From: Toxonevra muliebris
Lineage: Eukaryota; Arthropoda; Insecta; Diptera; Pallopteridae
Length of the DNA stretch: 64,000 nucleotides
Reading direction: 5' to 3'
Assembly: GCA_963691655.1 (NCBI GenBank)
Contig: CAVNUY010000029.1
Span: 1 to 64,000 of the forward strand
Positions 40,996 to 54,690 of the stretch are shown here, piece by piece; within the stretch, counting starts at the first letter, position 1, and every line of letters begins with the position of its first letter. The translations under genes were made by a program, and so were the position numbers. A model generated the notes under the pieces. It was not told where the DNA came from and did no database searches. It worked only from the letters and a program-made list of their open reading frames with translations.

Positions 40996-43900
40996 ATGGG
41001 GAGAAGACGTTTTATACTGTCGGAGACACCTTTTCTATGGGGAGAAGACGTTTTATACTGTCGGAGACACCTTTTCTATAGGGGAGAAGACGATTTATAC
41101 TGTCGGACACACCTTTTCTATAGGGGAGAAGACGTTTTATACTGTCGGAGACACCTTTTCTATAGGGGAGAAGACGATTTATACTGTCGCAGACACCTTT
41201 TCTATGGGGAGAAGACGTTTTATACTGTCGGAGACACCTTTTCTATAGGGGAGAAGACGATTTATACTGTCGGACACACCTTTTCTATAGGGGAGAAGAC
41301 GTTTTATACTGTCGGAGACAACTTTTCTATAGGGGAGAAGACGATTTATACTGTCGCAGACACCTTTTCTATAGGAGAGAAGACGTTTTATACTGTCGCA
41401 GACACCTTTTCTATAGGGGAGAAGACGTTTTATACTGTCGGAGACACCTTTTCTATAGGGGAGAAGACGTTTTATACTGTCGCAGACACCTTTTCTATGG
41501 GGGAGAAGACGATTTATACTGTCGGAGACACCTTTTCTATAGGAGAGAAGACGTTTTATGCTGTCGCAGACACCTTTTCTATGGGGGAGAAGACGATTTA
41601 TACTGTCGGAGACACCTTTTCTATAGGGGAGAAGACGATTTATACTGTCGCAGACACCTTTTCTATAGGGGAGAAGACGATTTATACTGTCGGAGACACC
41701 TTTTCTATAGGGGAGAAGACGTTTTATACTGTCGCAGACACCTTTTCTATGGGGGAGAAGACGATTTATACTGTCGGAGACACCTTTTCTATAGGGGAGA
41801 AGACGATTTATACTGTCGCAGACACCTTTTCTATAGGGGAGAAGACGATTTATACTGTCGGAGACACCTTTTCTATAGGGGAGAAGACGTTTTATACTGT
41901 CGGAGACACCTTTTCTATGGGGAGAAGACGTTTTATACTGTCGGAGACACCTTTTCTATGGGGAGAAGACGTTTTATACTGTCGGAGACACCTTTTCTAT
42001 AGGGGAGAAGACGATTTATACTGTCGGACACACCTTTTCTATAGGGGAGAAGACGTTTTATACTGTCGGAGACACCTTTTCTATAGGGGAGAAGACGATT
42101 TATACTGTCGCAGACACCTTTTCTATGGGGAGAAGACGTTTTATACTGTCGGAGACACCTTTTCTATAGGGGAGAAGACGATTTATACTGTCGGACACAC
42201 CTTTTCTATAGGGGAGAAGACGTTTTATACTGTCGGAGACACCTTTTCTATAGGGGAGAAGACGATTTATACTGTCGCAGACACCTTTTCTATAGGGGAG
42301 AAGACGATTTATACTGTCGCAGACACCTTTTCTATAGGGGAGAAGACGATTTATACTGTCGGAGACACCTTTTCTATAGGAGAGAAGACGTTTTATACTG
42401 TCGCAGACACCTTTTCTATAGGGGAGAAGACGTTTTATACTGTCGGAGACACCTTTTCTATAGGGGAGAAGACGATTTATACTGTCGCAGACACCTTTTC
42501 TATAGGGGAGAAGACGTTTTATACTGTCGGAGACACCTTTTCTATAGGGGAGAAGACGTTTTATACTGTCGGAGACACCTTTTCTATAGGGGAGAAGACG
42601 TTTTATACTGTCGGAGACACCTTTTCCATAGGGGAGAAGACGTTTTATACTGTCGGAGACACCTTTTCTATAGGGGAGAAGACGTTTTATACTGTCGGAG
42701 ACACCTTTTCTATAGGGGAGAAGACGTTTTATACTGTCGCAGACACCTTTTCTATAGGGGAGAAGACGTTTTATACTGTCGGAGACACCTTTTCTATAGA
42801 GGAGAAGACGATTTATACTGTCGGAGACGCCTTTTCTATAGGGGAGAAGACGATTTATACTGTCGGAGACACCTTTTCCATAGGGGAGAAGACGATTTAT
42901 ACTGTCGGAGACACCTTTTCCATAGGGGAGAAGACGTTTTATACTGTCGGAGACACCTTTTCCATAGGGGAGAAGACGTTTTATACTGTCGGAGACACCT
43001 TTTCTATAGGGGAGAAGACGTTTTATACTGTCGCAGACACCTTTTCTATAGGGGAGAAGACGTTTTATACTGTCGGAGACACCTTTTCTATACGGGAGAA
43101 GACGTTTTATACTGTCGGAGACACCTTTTCTATAGGGGAGAAGACGTTTTATACTGTCGGAGACACCTTTTCTATAGGAGAGAAGACGTTTTATGCTGTC
43201 GCAGACACCTTTTCTATAGGAGAGAAGACGTTTTATACTGTCGCAGACACCTTTTCTATAGGGGAGAAGACGATTTATACTGTCGGAGACACCTTTTCTA
43301 TAGGGGAGAAGACGTTTTATACTGTCGGAGACACCTTTTCTATAGGAGAGAAGACGTTTTATACTGTCGCAGACACCTTTTCTATAGGGGAGAAGACGAT
43401 TTATACTGTCGGAGACACCTTTTCTATAGGGGAGAAGACGATTTATACTGTCGGAGACACCTTTTCTATGGGGAGAAGACGTTTTATACTGTCGCAGACA
43501 CCTTTTCTATAGGGGAGAAGACGATTTATACTGTCGGAGACACCTTTTCTATAGGTGAGAAGACGTTTTATAATGTCGGAGACACCTTTTCTATAGGGGA
43601 GAAGACGATTTATACTGTCGCAGACACCTTTTCTATAGGGGAGAAGACGATTTATACTGTCGGAGACACCTTTTCTATGGGGAGAAGACGTTTTATACTG
43701 TCGCAGACACCTTTTCTATAGGGGAGAAGACGATTTATACTGTCGGAGACACCTTTTCTATAGGTGAGAAGACGTTTTATACTGTCGGAGACACCTTTTC
43801 TATAGGGGAGAAGACGTTTTATACTGTCGGAGACACCTTTTCTATAGGAGAGAAGACGTTTTATGCTGTCGCAGACACCTTTTCTATAGGGGAGAAGACG

Positions 43901-45885
43901 ATTTATACTGTCGCAGACACCTTTTCTATAGGGGAGAAGACGATTTATACTGTCGGAGACACCTTTTCTATAGGGGAGAAGACGTTTTATACTGTCGGAG
44001 ACACCTTTTCTATGGGGAGAAGACGTTTTATACTGTCGGAGACACCTTTTCTATGGGGAGAAGACGTTTTATACTGTCGGAGACACCTTTTCTATAGGGG
44101 AGAAGACGATTTATACTGTCGGACACACCTTTTCTATAGGGGAGTAGACGTTTTATACTGTCGGAGACACCTTTTCTATAGGGGAGAAGACGATTTATAC
44201 TGTCGCAGACACCTTTTCTATGGGGAGAAGACGTTTTATACTGTCGGAGACACCTTTTCTATAGGGGAGAAGACGTTTTATGCTGTCGGAGACACCTTTT
44301 CTATAGGAGAGAAGACGTTTTATACTGTCGCAGACACCTTTTCTATAGGGGAGAAGACGATTTATACTGTCGGAGACACCTTTTCTATAGGGGAGAAGAC
44401 GATTTATACTGTCGGAGACACCTTTTCTATGGGGAGAAGACGTTTTATACTGTCGCAGACACCTTTTCTATAGGGGAGAAGACGTTTTATGCTGTCGGAG
44501 ACACCTTTTCTATAGGAGAGAAGACGTTTTATACTGTCGCAGACACCTTTTCTATAGGGGAGAAGACGATTTATACTGTCGGAGACACCTTTTCTATAGG
44601 GGAGAAGACGATTTATACTGTCGGAGACACCTTTTCTATGGGGAGAAGACGTTTTATACTGTCGCAGACACCTTTTCTATAGGGGAGAAGACGATTTATA
44701 CTGTCGGAGACACCTTTTCTATAGGTGAGAAGACGTTTTATACTGTCGGAGACACCTTTTCTATAGGGGAGAAGACGTTTTATACTGTCGGAGACACCTT
44801 TTCTATAGGAGAGAAGACGTTTTATGCTGTCGCAGACACCTTTTCTATAGGGGAGAAGACGATTTATACTGTCGCAGACACCTTTTCTATAGGGGAGAAG
44901 ACGATTTATACTGTCGGAGACACCTTTTCTATAGGGGAGAAGACGTTTTATACTGTCGGAGACACCTTTTCTATGGGGAGAAGACGTTTTATACTGTCGG
45001 AGACACCTTTTCTATGGGGAGAAGACGTTTTATACTGTCGGAGACACCTTTTCTATAGGGGAGAAGACGATTTATACTGTCGGACACACCTTTTCTATAG
45101 GGGAGAAGACGTTTTATACTGTCGGAGACACCTTTTCTATAGGGGAGAAGACGATTTATACTGTCGCAGACACCTTTTCTATGGGGAGAAGACGTTTTAT
45201 ACTGTCGGAGACACCTTTTCTATAGGGGAGAAGACGATTTATACTGTCGGAGACACCTTTTCTATAGGGGAGAAGACGATTTATACTGTCGCAGACACCT
45301 TTTCTATAGGAGAGAAGACGTTTTATACTGTCGCAGACACCTTTTCTATAGGGGAGAAGACGTTTTATACTGTCGGAGACACCTTTTCTATAGGGGAGAA
45401 GACGTTTTATACTGTCGCAGACACCTTTTCTATGGGGGAGAAGACGATTTATACTGTCGGAGACACCTTTTCTATAGGAGAGAAGACGTTTTATGCTGTC
45501 GCAGACACCTTTTCTATAGGGGAGAAGACGATTTATACTGTCGCAGACACCTTTTCTATAGGGGAGAAGACGATTTATACTGTCGGAGACACCTTTTCTA
45601 TAGGGGAGAAGACGTTTTATACTGTCGGAGACACCTTTTCTATGGGGAGAAGACGTTTTATACTGTCGGAGACACCTTTTCTATGGGGAGAAGACGTTTT
45701 ATACTGTCGGAGACACCTTTTCTATAGGGGAGAAGACGATTTATACTGTCGGACACACCTTTTCTATAGGGGAGAAGACGTTTTATACTGTCGGAGACAC
45801 CTTTTCTATAGGGGAGAAGACGATTTATACTGTCGCAGACACCTTTTCTATGGGGAGAAGACGTTTTATACTGTCGGAGACACCT
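40996..45885 (+). repeat. Mosaic of repeated 41-bp-doublet modules
   Basis: Doublets of 41-bp units begin at 40,996, 41,917, 44,012, 44,973 and 45,642. The spacings are 921, 2,095, 961 and 669 bp. Each equals a whole number of 42-bp units minus the number of 41-bp units between (22 minus 3, 50 minus 5, 23 minus 5, 16 minus 3), so duplication has respected unit phase. A domain-3-like patch with T39C units lies inside at about 42,620-42,970. Confidence 0.8.
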
Positions 45886-45889
45886 TTTC

Positions 45890-48800
45890 TATAGGGGAGA
45901 AGACGATTTATACTGTCGGACACACCTTTTCTATAGGGGAGAAGACGTTTTATACTGTCGGAGACACCTTTTCTATAGGGGAGAAGACGATTTATACTGT
46001 CGCAGACACCTTTTCTATAGGGGAGAAGACGATTTATACTGTCGCAGACACCTTTTCTATAGGGGAGAAGACGATTTATACTGTCGGAGACACCTTTTCT
46101 ATAGGAGAGAAGACGTTTTATACTGTCGCAGACACCTTTTCTATAGGGGAGAAGACGTTTTATACTGTCGGAGACACCTTTTCTATAGGGGAGAAGACGA
46201 TTTATACTGTCGCAGACACCTTTTCTATAGGGGAGAAGACGTTTTATACTGTCGGAGACACCTTTTCTATAGGGGAGAAGACGTTTTATACTGTCGGAGA
46301 CACCTTTTCTATAGGGGAGAAGACGTTTTATACTGTCGGAGACACCTTTTCCATAGGGGAGAAGACGTTTTATACTGTCGGAGACACCTTTTCTATAGGG
46401 GAGAAGACGTTTTATACTGTCGGAGACACCTTTTCTCCTTTTCTATAGGGGAGAAGACGTTTTATACTGTCGCAGACACCTTTTCTATAGGGGAGAAGAC
46501 GTTTTATACTGTCGGAGACACCTTTTCTATAGAGGAGAAGACGATTTATACTGTCGGAGACGCCTTTTCTATAGGGGAGAAGACGATTTATACTGTCGGA
46601 GACACCTTTTCCATAGGGGAGAAGACGATTTATACTGTCGGAGACACCTTTTCCATAGGGGAGAAGACGTTTTATACTGTCGGAGACACCTTTTCCATAG
46701 GGGAGAAGACGTTTTATACTGTCGGAGACACCTTTTCTATAGGGGAGAAGACGTTTTATACTGTCGCAGACACCTTTTCTATAGGGGAGAAGACGTTTTA
46801 TACTGTCGGAGACACCTTTTCTATACGGGAGAAGACGTTTTATACTGTCGGAGACACCTTTTCTATAGGGGAGAAGACGTTTTATACTGTCGGAGACACC
46901 TTTTCTATAGGGGAGAAGACGTTTTATACTGTCGGAGACACCTTTTCTATACGGGAGAAGACGATTTATACTGTCGGAGACACCTTTTCTATAGGGGAGA
47001 AGACGTTTTATACTGTCGGAGACACCTTTTCTATAGGGGAGAAGACGTTTTATACTGTCGGAGACACCTTTTCTATAGGAGAGAAGACGATTTATACTGT
47101 CGGAGACACCTTTTCTATAGGGGAGAAGACGTTTTATACTGTCGGAGACACCTTTTCTATAGGGGAGAAGACGTTTTATACTGTCGGAGACACCTTTTCT
47201 ATAGGGGAGAAGACGTTTTATACTGTCGGAGACACCTTTTCTATAGGAGAGAAGACGATTTATACTGTCGGAGACACCTTTTCTATAGGGGAGAAGACGA
47301 TTTATACTGTCGGAGACACCTTTTCCATAGGGGAGAAGACGTTTTATACTGTCGGAGACACCTTTTCTATAGGGGAGAAGACGTTTTATACTGTCGGAGA
47401 CACCTTTTCTATAGGAGAGAAGACGATTTATACTGTCGGAGACACCTTTTCTATAAGGGAGAAGACGATTTATACTGTCGGAGACACCTTTTCCATAGGG
47501 GAGAAGACGTTTTATACTGTCGGAGACACCTTTTCTATAGGGGAGAAGACGTTTTATACTGTCGGAGACACCTTTTCTATAGGGGAGAAGACGTTTTATA
47601 CTGTCGCAGACACCTTTTCTATAGGGGAGAAGACGTTTTATACTGTCGGAGACACCTTTTCTATAGGGGAGAAGACGATTTATACTGTCGGAGACACCTT
47701 TTCTATAGGGGAGAAGACGTTTTATACTGTCGGAGACACCTTTTCTATAGGGGAGAAGACGATTTATACTGTCGGAGACACCTTTTCTATAGGGGAGAAG
47801 ACGTTTTATACTGTCGGAGACACCTTTTCTATAGGGGAGAAGACGTTTTATACTGTCGGAGACACCTTTTCTATACGGGAGAAGACGATTTATACTGTCG
47901 GAGACACCTTTTCTATAGGGGAGAAGACGTTTTATACTGTCGGAGACACCTTTTCCATAGGGGAGAAGACGTTTTATACTGTCGGAGACACCTTTTCTAT
48001 AGGGGAGAAGACGTTTTATACTGTCGGAGACACCTTTTCTATAGGGGAGAAGACGATTTATACTGTCGGAGACACCTTTTCCATAGGGGAGAAGACGTTT
48101 TATACTGTCGGAGACACCTTTTCTATAGGGGAGAAGACGTTTTATACTGTCGGAGACACCTTTTCTATAGGAGAGAAGACGATTTATACTGTCGGAGACA
48201 CCTTTTCTATAAGGGAGAAGACGATTTATACTGTCGGAGACACCTTTTCCATAGGGGAGAAGACGTTTTATACTGTCGGAGACACCTTTTCTATAGGGGA
48301 GAAGACGTTTTATACTGTCGGAGACACCTTTTCTATAGGGGAGAAGACGTTTTATACTGTCGCAGACACCTTTTCTATACGGGAGAAGACGTTTTATACT
48401 GTCGCAGACACCTTTTCTATACGGGAGAAGACGTTTTATACTGTCGGAGACACCTTTTCTATAGGGGAGAAGACGTTTTATACTGTACACCTTTTCTATA
48501 GGGGAGAAGACGATTTATACTGTCGGAGACACCTTTTCTATAGGGGAGAAGACGATTTATACTGTCGGAGACACCTTTTCCATAGGGGAGAAGACGTTTT
48601 ATACTGTCGGAGACACCTTTTCTATAGGGGAGAAGACGTTTTATACTGTCGGAGACACCTTTTCTATAGGGGAGAAGACGTTTTATACTGTCGGAGACAC
48701 CTTTTCTATAGGGGAGAAGACGTTTTATACTGTCGCAGACACCTTTTCTATAGGGGAGAAGACGTTTTATACTGTCGGAGACACCTTTTCTATAGAGGAG

Positions 48801-49580
48801 AAGACGATTTATACTGTCGGAGACACCTTTTCTATAGGGGAGAAGACGATTTATACTGTCGGAGACACCTTTTCCATAGGGGAGAAGACGATTTATACTG
48901 TCGGAGACACCTTTTCCATAGGGGAGAAGACGTTTTATACTGTCGGAGACACCTTTTCTATAGGGGAGAAGACTTTTTATACTGTCGGAGACACCTTTTC
49001 TATAGGGGAGAAGACGTTTTATACTGTCGCAGACACCTTTTCTATAGGGGAGAAGACGTTTTATACTGTCGGAGACACCTTTTCTATAGGGGAGAAGACG
49101 TTTTATACTGTCGGAGACACCTTTTCTATAGGGGAGAAGACGTTTTATACTGTCGGAGACACCTTTTCTATAGGGGAGAAGACGTTTTATACTGTCGCAG
49201 ACACCTTTTCTATAGGGGAGAAGACGTTTTATACTGTCGGAGACACCTTTTCTATAGAGGAGAAGACGATTTATACTGTCGGAGACACCTTTTCTATAGG
49301 GGAGAAGACGATTTATACTGTCGGAGACACCTTTTCTATAGGTGAGAAGACGTTTTATACTGTCGGAGACACCTTTTCTATAGGGGAGAAGACGTTTTAT
49401 ACTGTCGGAGACACCTTTTCTATAGGAGAGAAGACGTTTTATGCTGTCGCAGACACCTTTTCTATAGGGGAGAAGACGATTTATACTGTCGCAGACACCT
49501 TTTCTATAGGGGAGAAGACGATTTATACTGTCGGAGACACCTTTTCTATAGGGGAGAAGACGTTTTATACTGTCGGAGAC
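45890..49580 (+). repeat. Island lacking 41-bp units, domain-3-like
   Basis: No unit lacking A42 is seen between about 45,860 and 49,590. The island is rich in T39C (TTCCATA), G1C (near 46,825, 46,951, 47,875, 48,378 and 48,420) and G1A (47,453 and 48,209, spaced 756 bp or 18 units). These variants otherwise mark the right end of the window. An irregular unit with an 8-bp repeat (CCTTTTCTCCTTTTCT) lies near 46,430, and a unit missing CGGAG lies near 48,485. These may mark junctions of a block copied from a domain-3-type source. Confidence 0.8.
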
Positions 49581-50060
49581 ACCTTTTCTATGGGGAGAAG
49601 ACGTTTTATACTGTCGGAGACACCTTTTCTATGGGGAGAAGACGTTTTATACTGTCGGAGACACCTTTTCTATAGGGGAGAAGACGATTTATACTGTCGG
49701 ACACACCTTTTCTATAGGGGAGAAGACGTTTTATACTGTCGGAGACACCTTTTCTATAGGGGAGAAGACGATTTATACTGTCGCAGACACCTTTTCTATG
49801 GGGAGAAGACGTTTTATACTGTCGGAGACACCTTTTCTATAGGGGAGAAGACGTTTTATGCTGTCGGAGACACCTTTTCTATAGGAGAGAAGACGTTTTA
49901 TACTGTCGCAGACACCTTTTCTATAGGGGAGAAGACGATTTATACTGTCGGAGACACCTTTTCTATAGGGGAGAAAACGATTTATACTGTCGGAGACACC
50001 TTTTCTATGGGGAGAAGACGTTTTATACTGTCGCAGACACCTTTTCTATAGGGGAGAAGA
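48600..50060 (+). repeat. Segmental duplication, left copy (+4,630 bp pair)
   Basis: Markers here recur 4,630 bp downstream: G2A at 48,792 and 53,422, G12T (GACTTTTTAT) at 48,971 and 53,601, T39C at about 48,917 and 53,547, and the 41-bp doublet at 49,590 and 54,220. The T39C at about 48,874 is absent from the right copy. The match ends near 50,060, where A19G here faces a normal A19 at 54,690. Confidence 0.9.
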
Positions 50061-51600
50061 CGTTTTATGCTGTCGGAGACACCTTTTCTATAGGAGAGAA
50101 GACGTTTTATACTGTCGCAGACACCTTTTCTATAGGGGAGAAGACGATTTATACTGTCGGAGACACCTTTTCTATAGGGGAGAAGACGATTTATACTGTC
50201 GGAGACTCCTTTTCTATGGGGAGAAGACGTTTTATACTGTCGCAGACACCTTTTCTATAGGGGAGAAGACGATTTATACTGTCGGAGACACCTTTTCTAT
50301 AGGTGAGAAGACGTTTTATACTGTCGGAGACACCTTTTCTATAGGGGAGAAGACGTTTTATACTGTCGGAGACACCTTTTCTATAGGGGAGAAAACGATT
50401 TATACTGTCAGAGACACCTTTTCTATGGGGAGAAGACGTTTTATACTGTCGCAGACACCTTTTCTATAGGGGAGAAGACGTTTTATGCTGTCGGAGACAC
50501 CTTTTCTATAGGGGAGAAGACGTTTTATACTGTCGCAGACACCTTTTCTATAGGGGAGAAGACGATTTATACTGTCGGAGACACCTTTTCTATAGGGGAG
50601 AAGACGTTTTATACTGTCGGAGACACCTTTTCTATGGGGAGAAGACGTTTTATACTGTCGGAGACACCTTTTCTATAGGGGAGAAGACGTTTTATACTGT
50701 CGGAGACACCTTTTCTATAGGGGAGAAGACGATTTATACTGTCGCAGACACCTTTTCTATAGGGGAGAAGACGATTTATACTGTCGCAGACACCTTTTCT
50801 ATAGGGGAGAAGACGATTTATACTGTCGGACACACCTTTTCTGACACCTTTTCTATAGGGGAGAAGACGTTTTATACTGTCGGAGACACCTTTTCTATAG
50901 GAGAGAAGACGTTTTATACTGTCGCAGACACCTTTTCTATGGGGGAGAAGACGTTTTATACTGTCGGAGACACCTTTTCTATGGGGAGAAGACGTTTTAT
51001 ACTGTCGGAGACACCTTTTCTATAGGGGAGAAGACGATTTATACTGTCGCAGACACCTTTTCTATAGGGGAGAAGACGTTTTATACTGTCGGAGACACCT
51101 TTTCTATAGGGGAGAAGACGATTTATACTGTCGGAGACACCTTTTCTATAGGGGAGAAGACGTTTTATACTGTCGGAGACACCTTTTCTATAGGGGAGAA
51201 GACGTTTTATACTGTCGGAGACACCTTTTCTATAGGGGAGAAGACGTTTTATACTGTCGGAGACACCTTTTCTATAGGAGAGAAGACGATTTATACTGTC
51301 GGAGACACCTTTTCTATAGGGGAGAAGACGTTTTATACTGTCGGAGACACCTTTTCCATAGGGGAGAAGACGTTTTATACTGTCGGAGACACCTTTTCTA
51401 TAGGGGAGAAGACGTTTTATACTGTCGGAGACACCTTTTCTATAGGGGAGAAGACGTTTTATACTGTCGGAGACACCTTTTCTATAGGGGAGAAGACGTT
51501 TTATACTGTCGGAGACACCTTTTCTATAGGGGAGAAGACGTTTTATACTGTCGGAGACACCTTTTCTATAGGGGAGAAGACGTTTTATACTGTCGGAGAC
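49970..51600 (+). repeat. Segmental duplication, left copy (+1,771 bp pair)
   Basis: Two very rare markers recur 1,771 bp downstream: A31T (GGAGACTCC) at 50,201 and 51,972, and a CpG-to-CpA change (GTCAGAGAC) at 50,407 and 52,178. The offset equals 42 units plus one 12-bp duplication minus five 41-bp units. Further right the offset becomes 1,812 and then 1,770, reflecting gain of a 41-bp unit and loss of a 42-bp unit. Confidence 0.9.
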
Positions 51601-51739
51601 ACCTTTTCTATAGGGGAGAAGACGTTTTATGCTGTCGGAGACACCTTTTCTATAGGAGAGAAGACGTTTTATACTGTCGCAGACACCTTTTCTATAGGGG
51701 AGAAGACGATTTATACTGTCGGAGACACCTTTTCTATAG

Positions 51740-53370
51740 GGGAGAAAACGATTTATACTGTCGGAGACACCTTTTCTATGGGGAGAAGACGTTTTATACT
51801 GTCGCAGACACCTTTTCTATAGGGGAGAAGACGTTTTATGCTGTCGGAGACACCTTTTCTATAGGAGAGAAGACGTTTTATACTGTCGCAGACACCTTTT
51901 CTATAGGGGAGAAGACGATTTATACTGTCGGAGACACCTTTTCTATAGGGGAGAAGACGATTTATACTGTCGGAGACTCCTTTTCTATGGGGAGAAGACG
52001 TTTTATACTGTCGCAGACACCTTTTCTATAGGGGAGAAGACGATTTATACTGTCGGAGACACCTTTTCTATAGGTGAGAAGACGTTTTATACTGTCGGAG
52101 ACACCTTTTCTATAGGGGAGAAGACGTTTTATACTGTCGGAGACACCTTTTCTATAGGGGAGAAAACGATTTATACTGTCAGAGACACCTTTTCTATGGG
52201 GAGAAGACGTTTTATACTGTCGCAGACACCTTTTCTATAGGGGAGAAGACGTTTTATGCTGTCGGAGACACCTTTTCTATAGGAGAGAAGACGTTTTATA
52301 CTGTCGCAGACACCTTTTCTATAGGGGAGAAGACGATTTATACTGTCGGAGACACCTTTTCTATAGGGGAGAAGACGTTTTATACTGTCGGAGACACCTT
52401 TTCTATGGGGAGAAGACGTTTTATACTGTCGGAGACACCTTTTCTATGGGGAGAAGACGTTTTATACTGTCGGAGACACCTTTTCTATAGGGGAGAAGAC
52501 GTTTTATACTGTCGGAGACACCTTTTCTATAGGGGAGAAGACGATTTATACTGTCGGAGACACCTTTTCTATAGGGGAGAAGACGATTTATACTGTCGCA
52601 GACACCTTTTCTATAGGGGAGAAGACGATTTATACTGTCGGACACACCTTTTCTGACACCTTTTCTATAGGGGAGAAGACGTTTTATACTGTCGGAGACA
52701 CCTTTTCTATAGGAGAGAAGACGTTTTATACTGTCGCAGACACCTTTTCTATGGGGGAGAAGACGTTTTATACTGTCGGAGACACCTTTTCTATGGGGAG
52801 AAGACGTTTTATACTGTCGGAGACACCTTTTCTATAGGGGAGAAGACGATTTATACTGTCGCAGACACCTTTTCTATAGGGGAGAAGACGTTTTATACTG
52901 TCGGAGACACCTTTTCTATAGGGGAGAAGACGATTTATACTGTCGGAGACACCTTTTCTATAGGGGAGAAGACGTTTTATACTGTCGGAGACACCTTTTC
53001 TATAGGGGAGAAGACGTTTTATACTGTCGGAGACACCTTTTCTATAGGAGAGAAGACGATTTATACTGTCGGAGACACCTTTTCTATAGGGGAGAAGACG
53101 TTTTATACTGTCGGAGACACCTTTTCCATAGGGGAGAAGACGTTTTATACTGTCGGAGACACCTTTTCTATAGGGGAGAAGACGTTTTATACTGTCGGAG
53201 ACACCTTTTCTATAGGGGAGAAGACGTTTTATACTGTCGGAGACACCTTTTCTATAGGGGAGAAGACGTTTTATACTGTCGGAGACACCTTTTCTATAGG
53301 GGAGAAGACGTTTTATACTGTCGGAGACACCTTTTCTATAGGGGAGAAGACGTTTTATACTGTCGCAGAC
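51740..53370 (+). repeat. Segmental duplication, right copy (+1,771 bp pair)
   Basis: This is the partner of 49,970-51,600, with A31T at 51,972, GTCAGAGAC at 52,178, a doublet of 41-bp units at 52,405, the 12-bp duplication at about 52,651 and T39C near 53,126. The left copy has one fewer 41-bp unit at the doublet. The 12-bp duplication recurs again at 55,136, about 2,483 bp later, so this neighbourhood has been copied at least three times. Confidence 0.9.
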
Positions 53371-54690
53371 ACCTTTTCTATAGGGGAGAAGACGTTTTAT
53401 ACTGTCGGAGACACCTTTTCTATAGAGGAGAAGACGATTTATACTGTCGGAGACACCTTTTCTATAGGGGAGAAGACGATTTATACTGTCGGAGACACCT
53501 TTTCTATAGGGGAGAAGACGATTTATACTGTCGGAGACACCTTTTCCATAGGGGAGAAGACGTTTTATACTGTCGGAGACACCTTTTCTATAGGGGAGAA
53601 GACTTTTTATACTGTCGGAGACACCTTTTCTATAGGGGAGAAGACGTTTTATACTGTCGCAGACACCTTTTCTATAGGGGAGAAGACGTTTTATACTGTC
53701 GGAGACACCTTTTCTATAGGGGAGAAGACGTTTTATACTGTCGGAGACACCTTTTCTATAGGGGAGAAGACGTTTTATACTGTCGGAGACACCTTTTCTA
53801 TAGGGGAGAAGACGTTTTATACTGTCGCAGACACCTTTTCTATAGGGGAGAAGACGTTTTATACTGTCGGAGACACCTTTTCTATAGAGGAGAAGACGAT
53901 TTATACTGTCGGAGACACCTTTTCTATAGGGGAGAAGACGATTTATACTGTCGGAGACACCTTTTCTATAGGTGAGAAGACGTTTTATACTGTCGGAGAC
54001 ACCTTTTCTATAGGGGAGAAGACGTTTTATACTGTCGGAGACACCTTTTCTATAGGAGAGAAGACGTTTTATGCTGTCGCAGACACCTTTTCTATAGGGG
54101 AGAAGACGATTTATACTGTCGCAGACACCTTTTCTATAGGGGAGAAGACGATTTATACTGTCGGAGACACCTTTTCTATAGGGGAGAAGACGTTTTATAC
54201 TGTCGGAGACACCTTTTCTATGGGGAGAAGACGTTTTATACTGTCGGAGACACCTTTTCTATGGGGAGAAGACGTTTTATACTGTCGGAGACACCTTTTC
54301 TATAGGGGAGAAGACGATTTATACTGTCGGACACACCTTTTCTATAGGGGAGAAGACGTTTTATACTGTCGGAGACACCTTTTCTATAGGGGAGAAGACG
54401 ATTTATACTGTCGCAGACACCTTTTCTATGGGGAGAAGACGTTTTATACTGTCGGAGACACCTTTTCTATAGGGGAGAAGACGTTTTATGCTGTCGGAGA
54501 CACCTTTTCTATAGGAGAGAAGACGTTTTATACTGTCGCAGACACCTTTTCTATAGGGGAGAAGACGATTTATACTGTCGGAGACACCTTTTCTATAGGG
54601 GAGAAAACGATTTATACTGTCGGAGACACCTTTTCTATGGGGAGAAGACGTTTTATACTGTCGCAGACACCTTTTCTATAGGGGAGAAGA
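53230..54690 (+). repeat. Segmental duplication, right copy (+4,630 bp pair)
   Basis: This is the partner of 48,600-50,060, with G2A at 53,422, G12T at 53,601 and the 41-bp doublet at 54,220 in the same order. Its left end overlaps the right end of the 1,771-bp pair, showing that duplications in this region are nested. Confidence 0.85.

Noticed and set aside
40996..43512. Long forward open frame (838 codons), and others at 34,387-36,381, 28,254-29,969, 44,973-46,448, 31,792-32,925 and 27,544-28,548
   Set aside because: They follow the satellite exactly with a 14-codon period, start at ATG made by A42 variants, and change frame at each 41-bp unit. Overlapping frames are open at the same place. 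The commonest variants (T13A, G26C) change amino acids and there is no sign of codon-level constraint.
46412..48490. Long reverse open frame (692 codons), and others at 19,274-21,079, 24,730-25,290, 37,191-37,709, 7,886-8,377 and 546-794
   Set aside because: Same periodic origin on the other strand. Several starts are GTG codons created by G28C, and the frame overlaps equally open forward frames. No promoter, splice site or domain supports translation.
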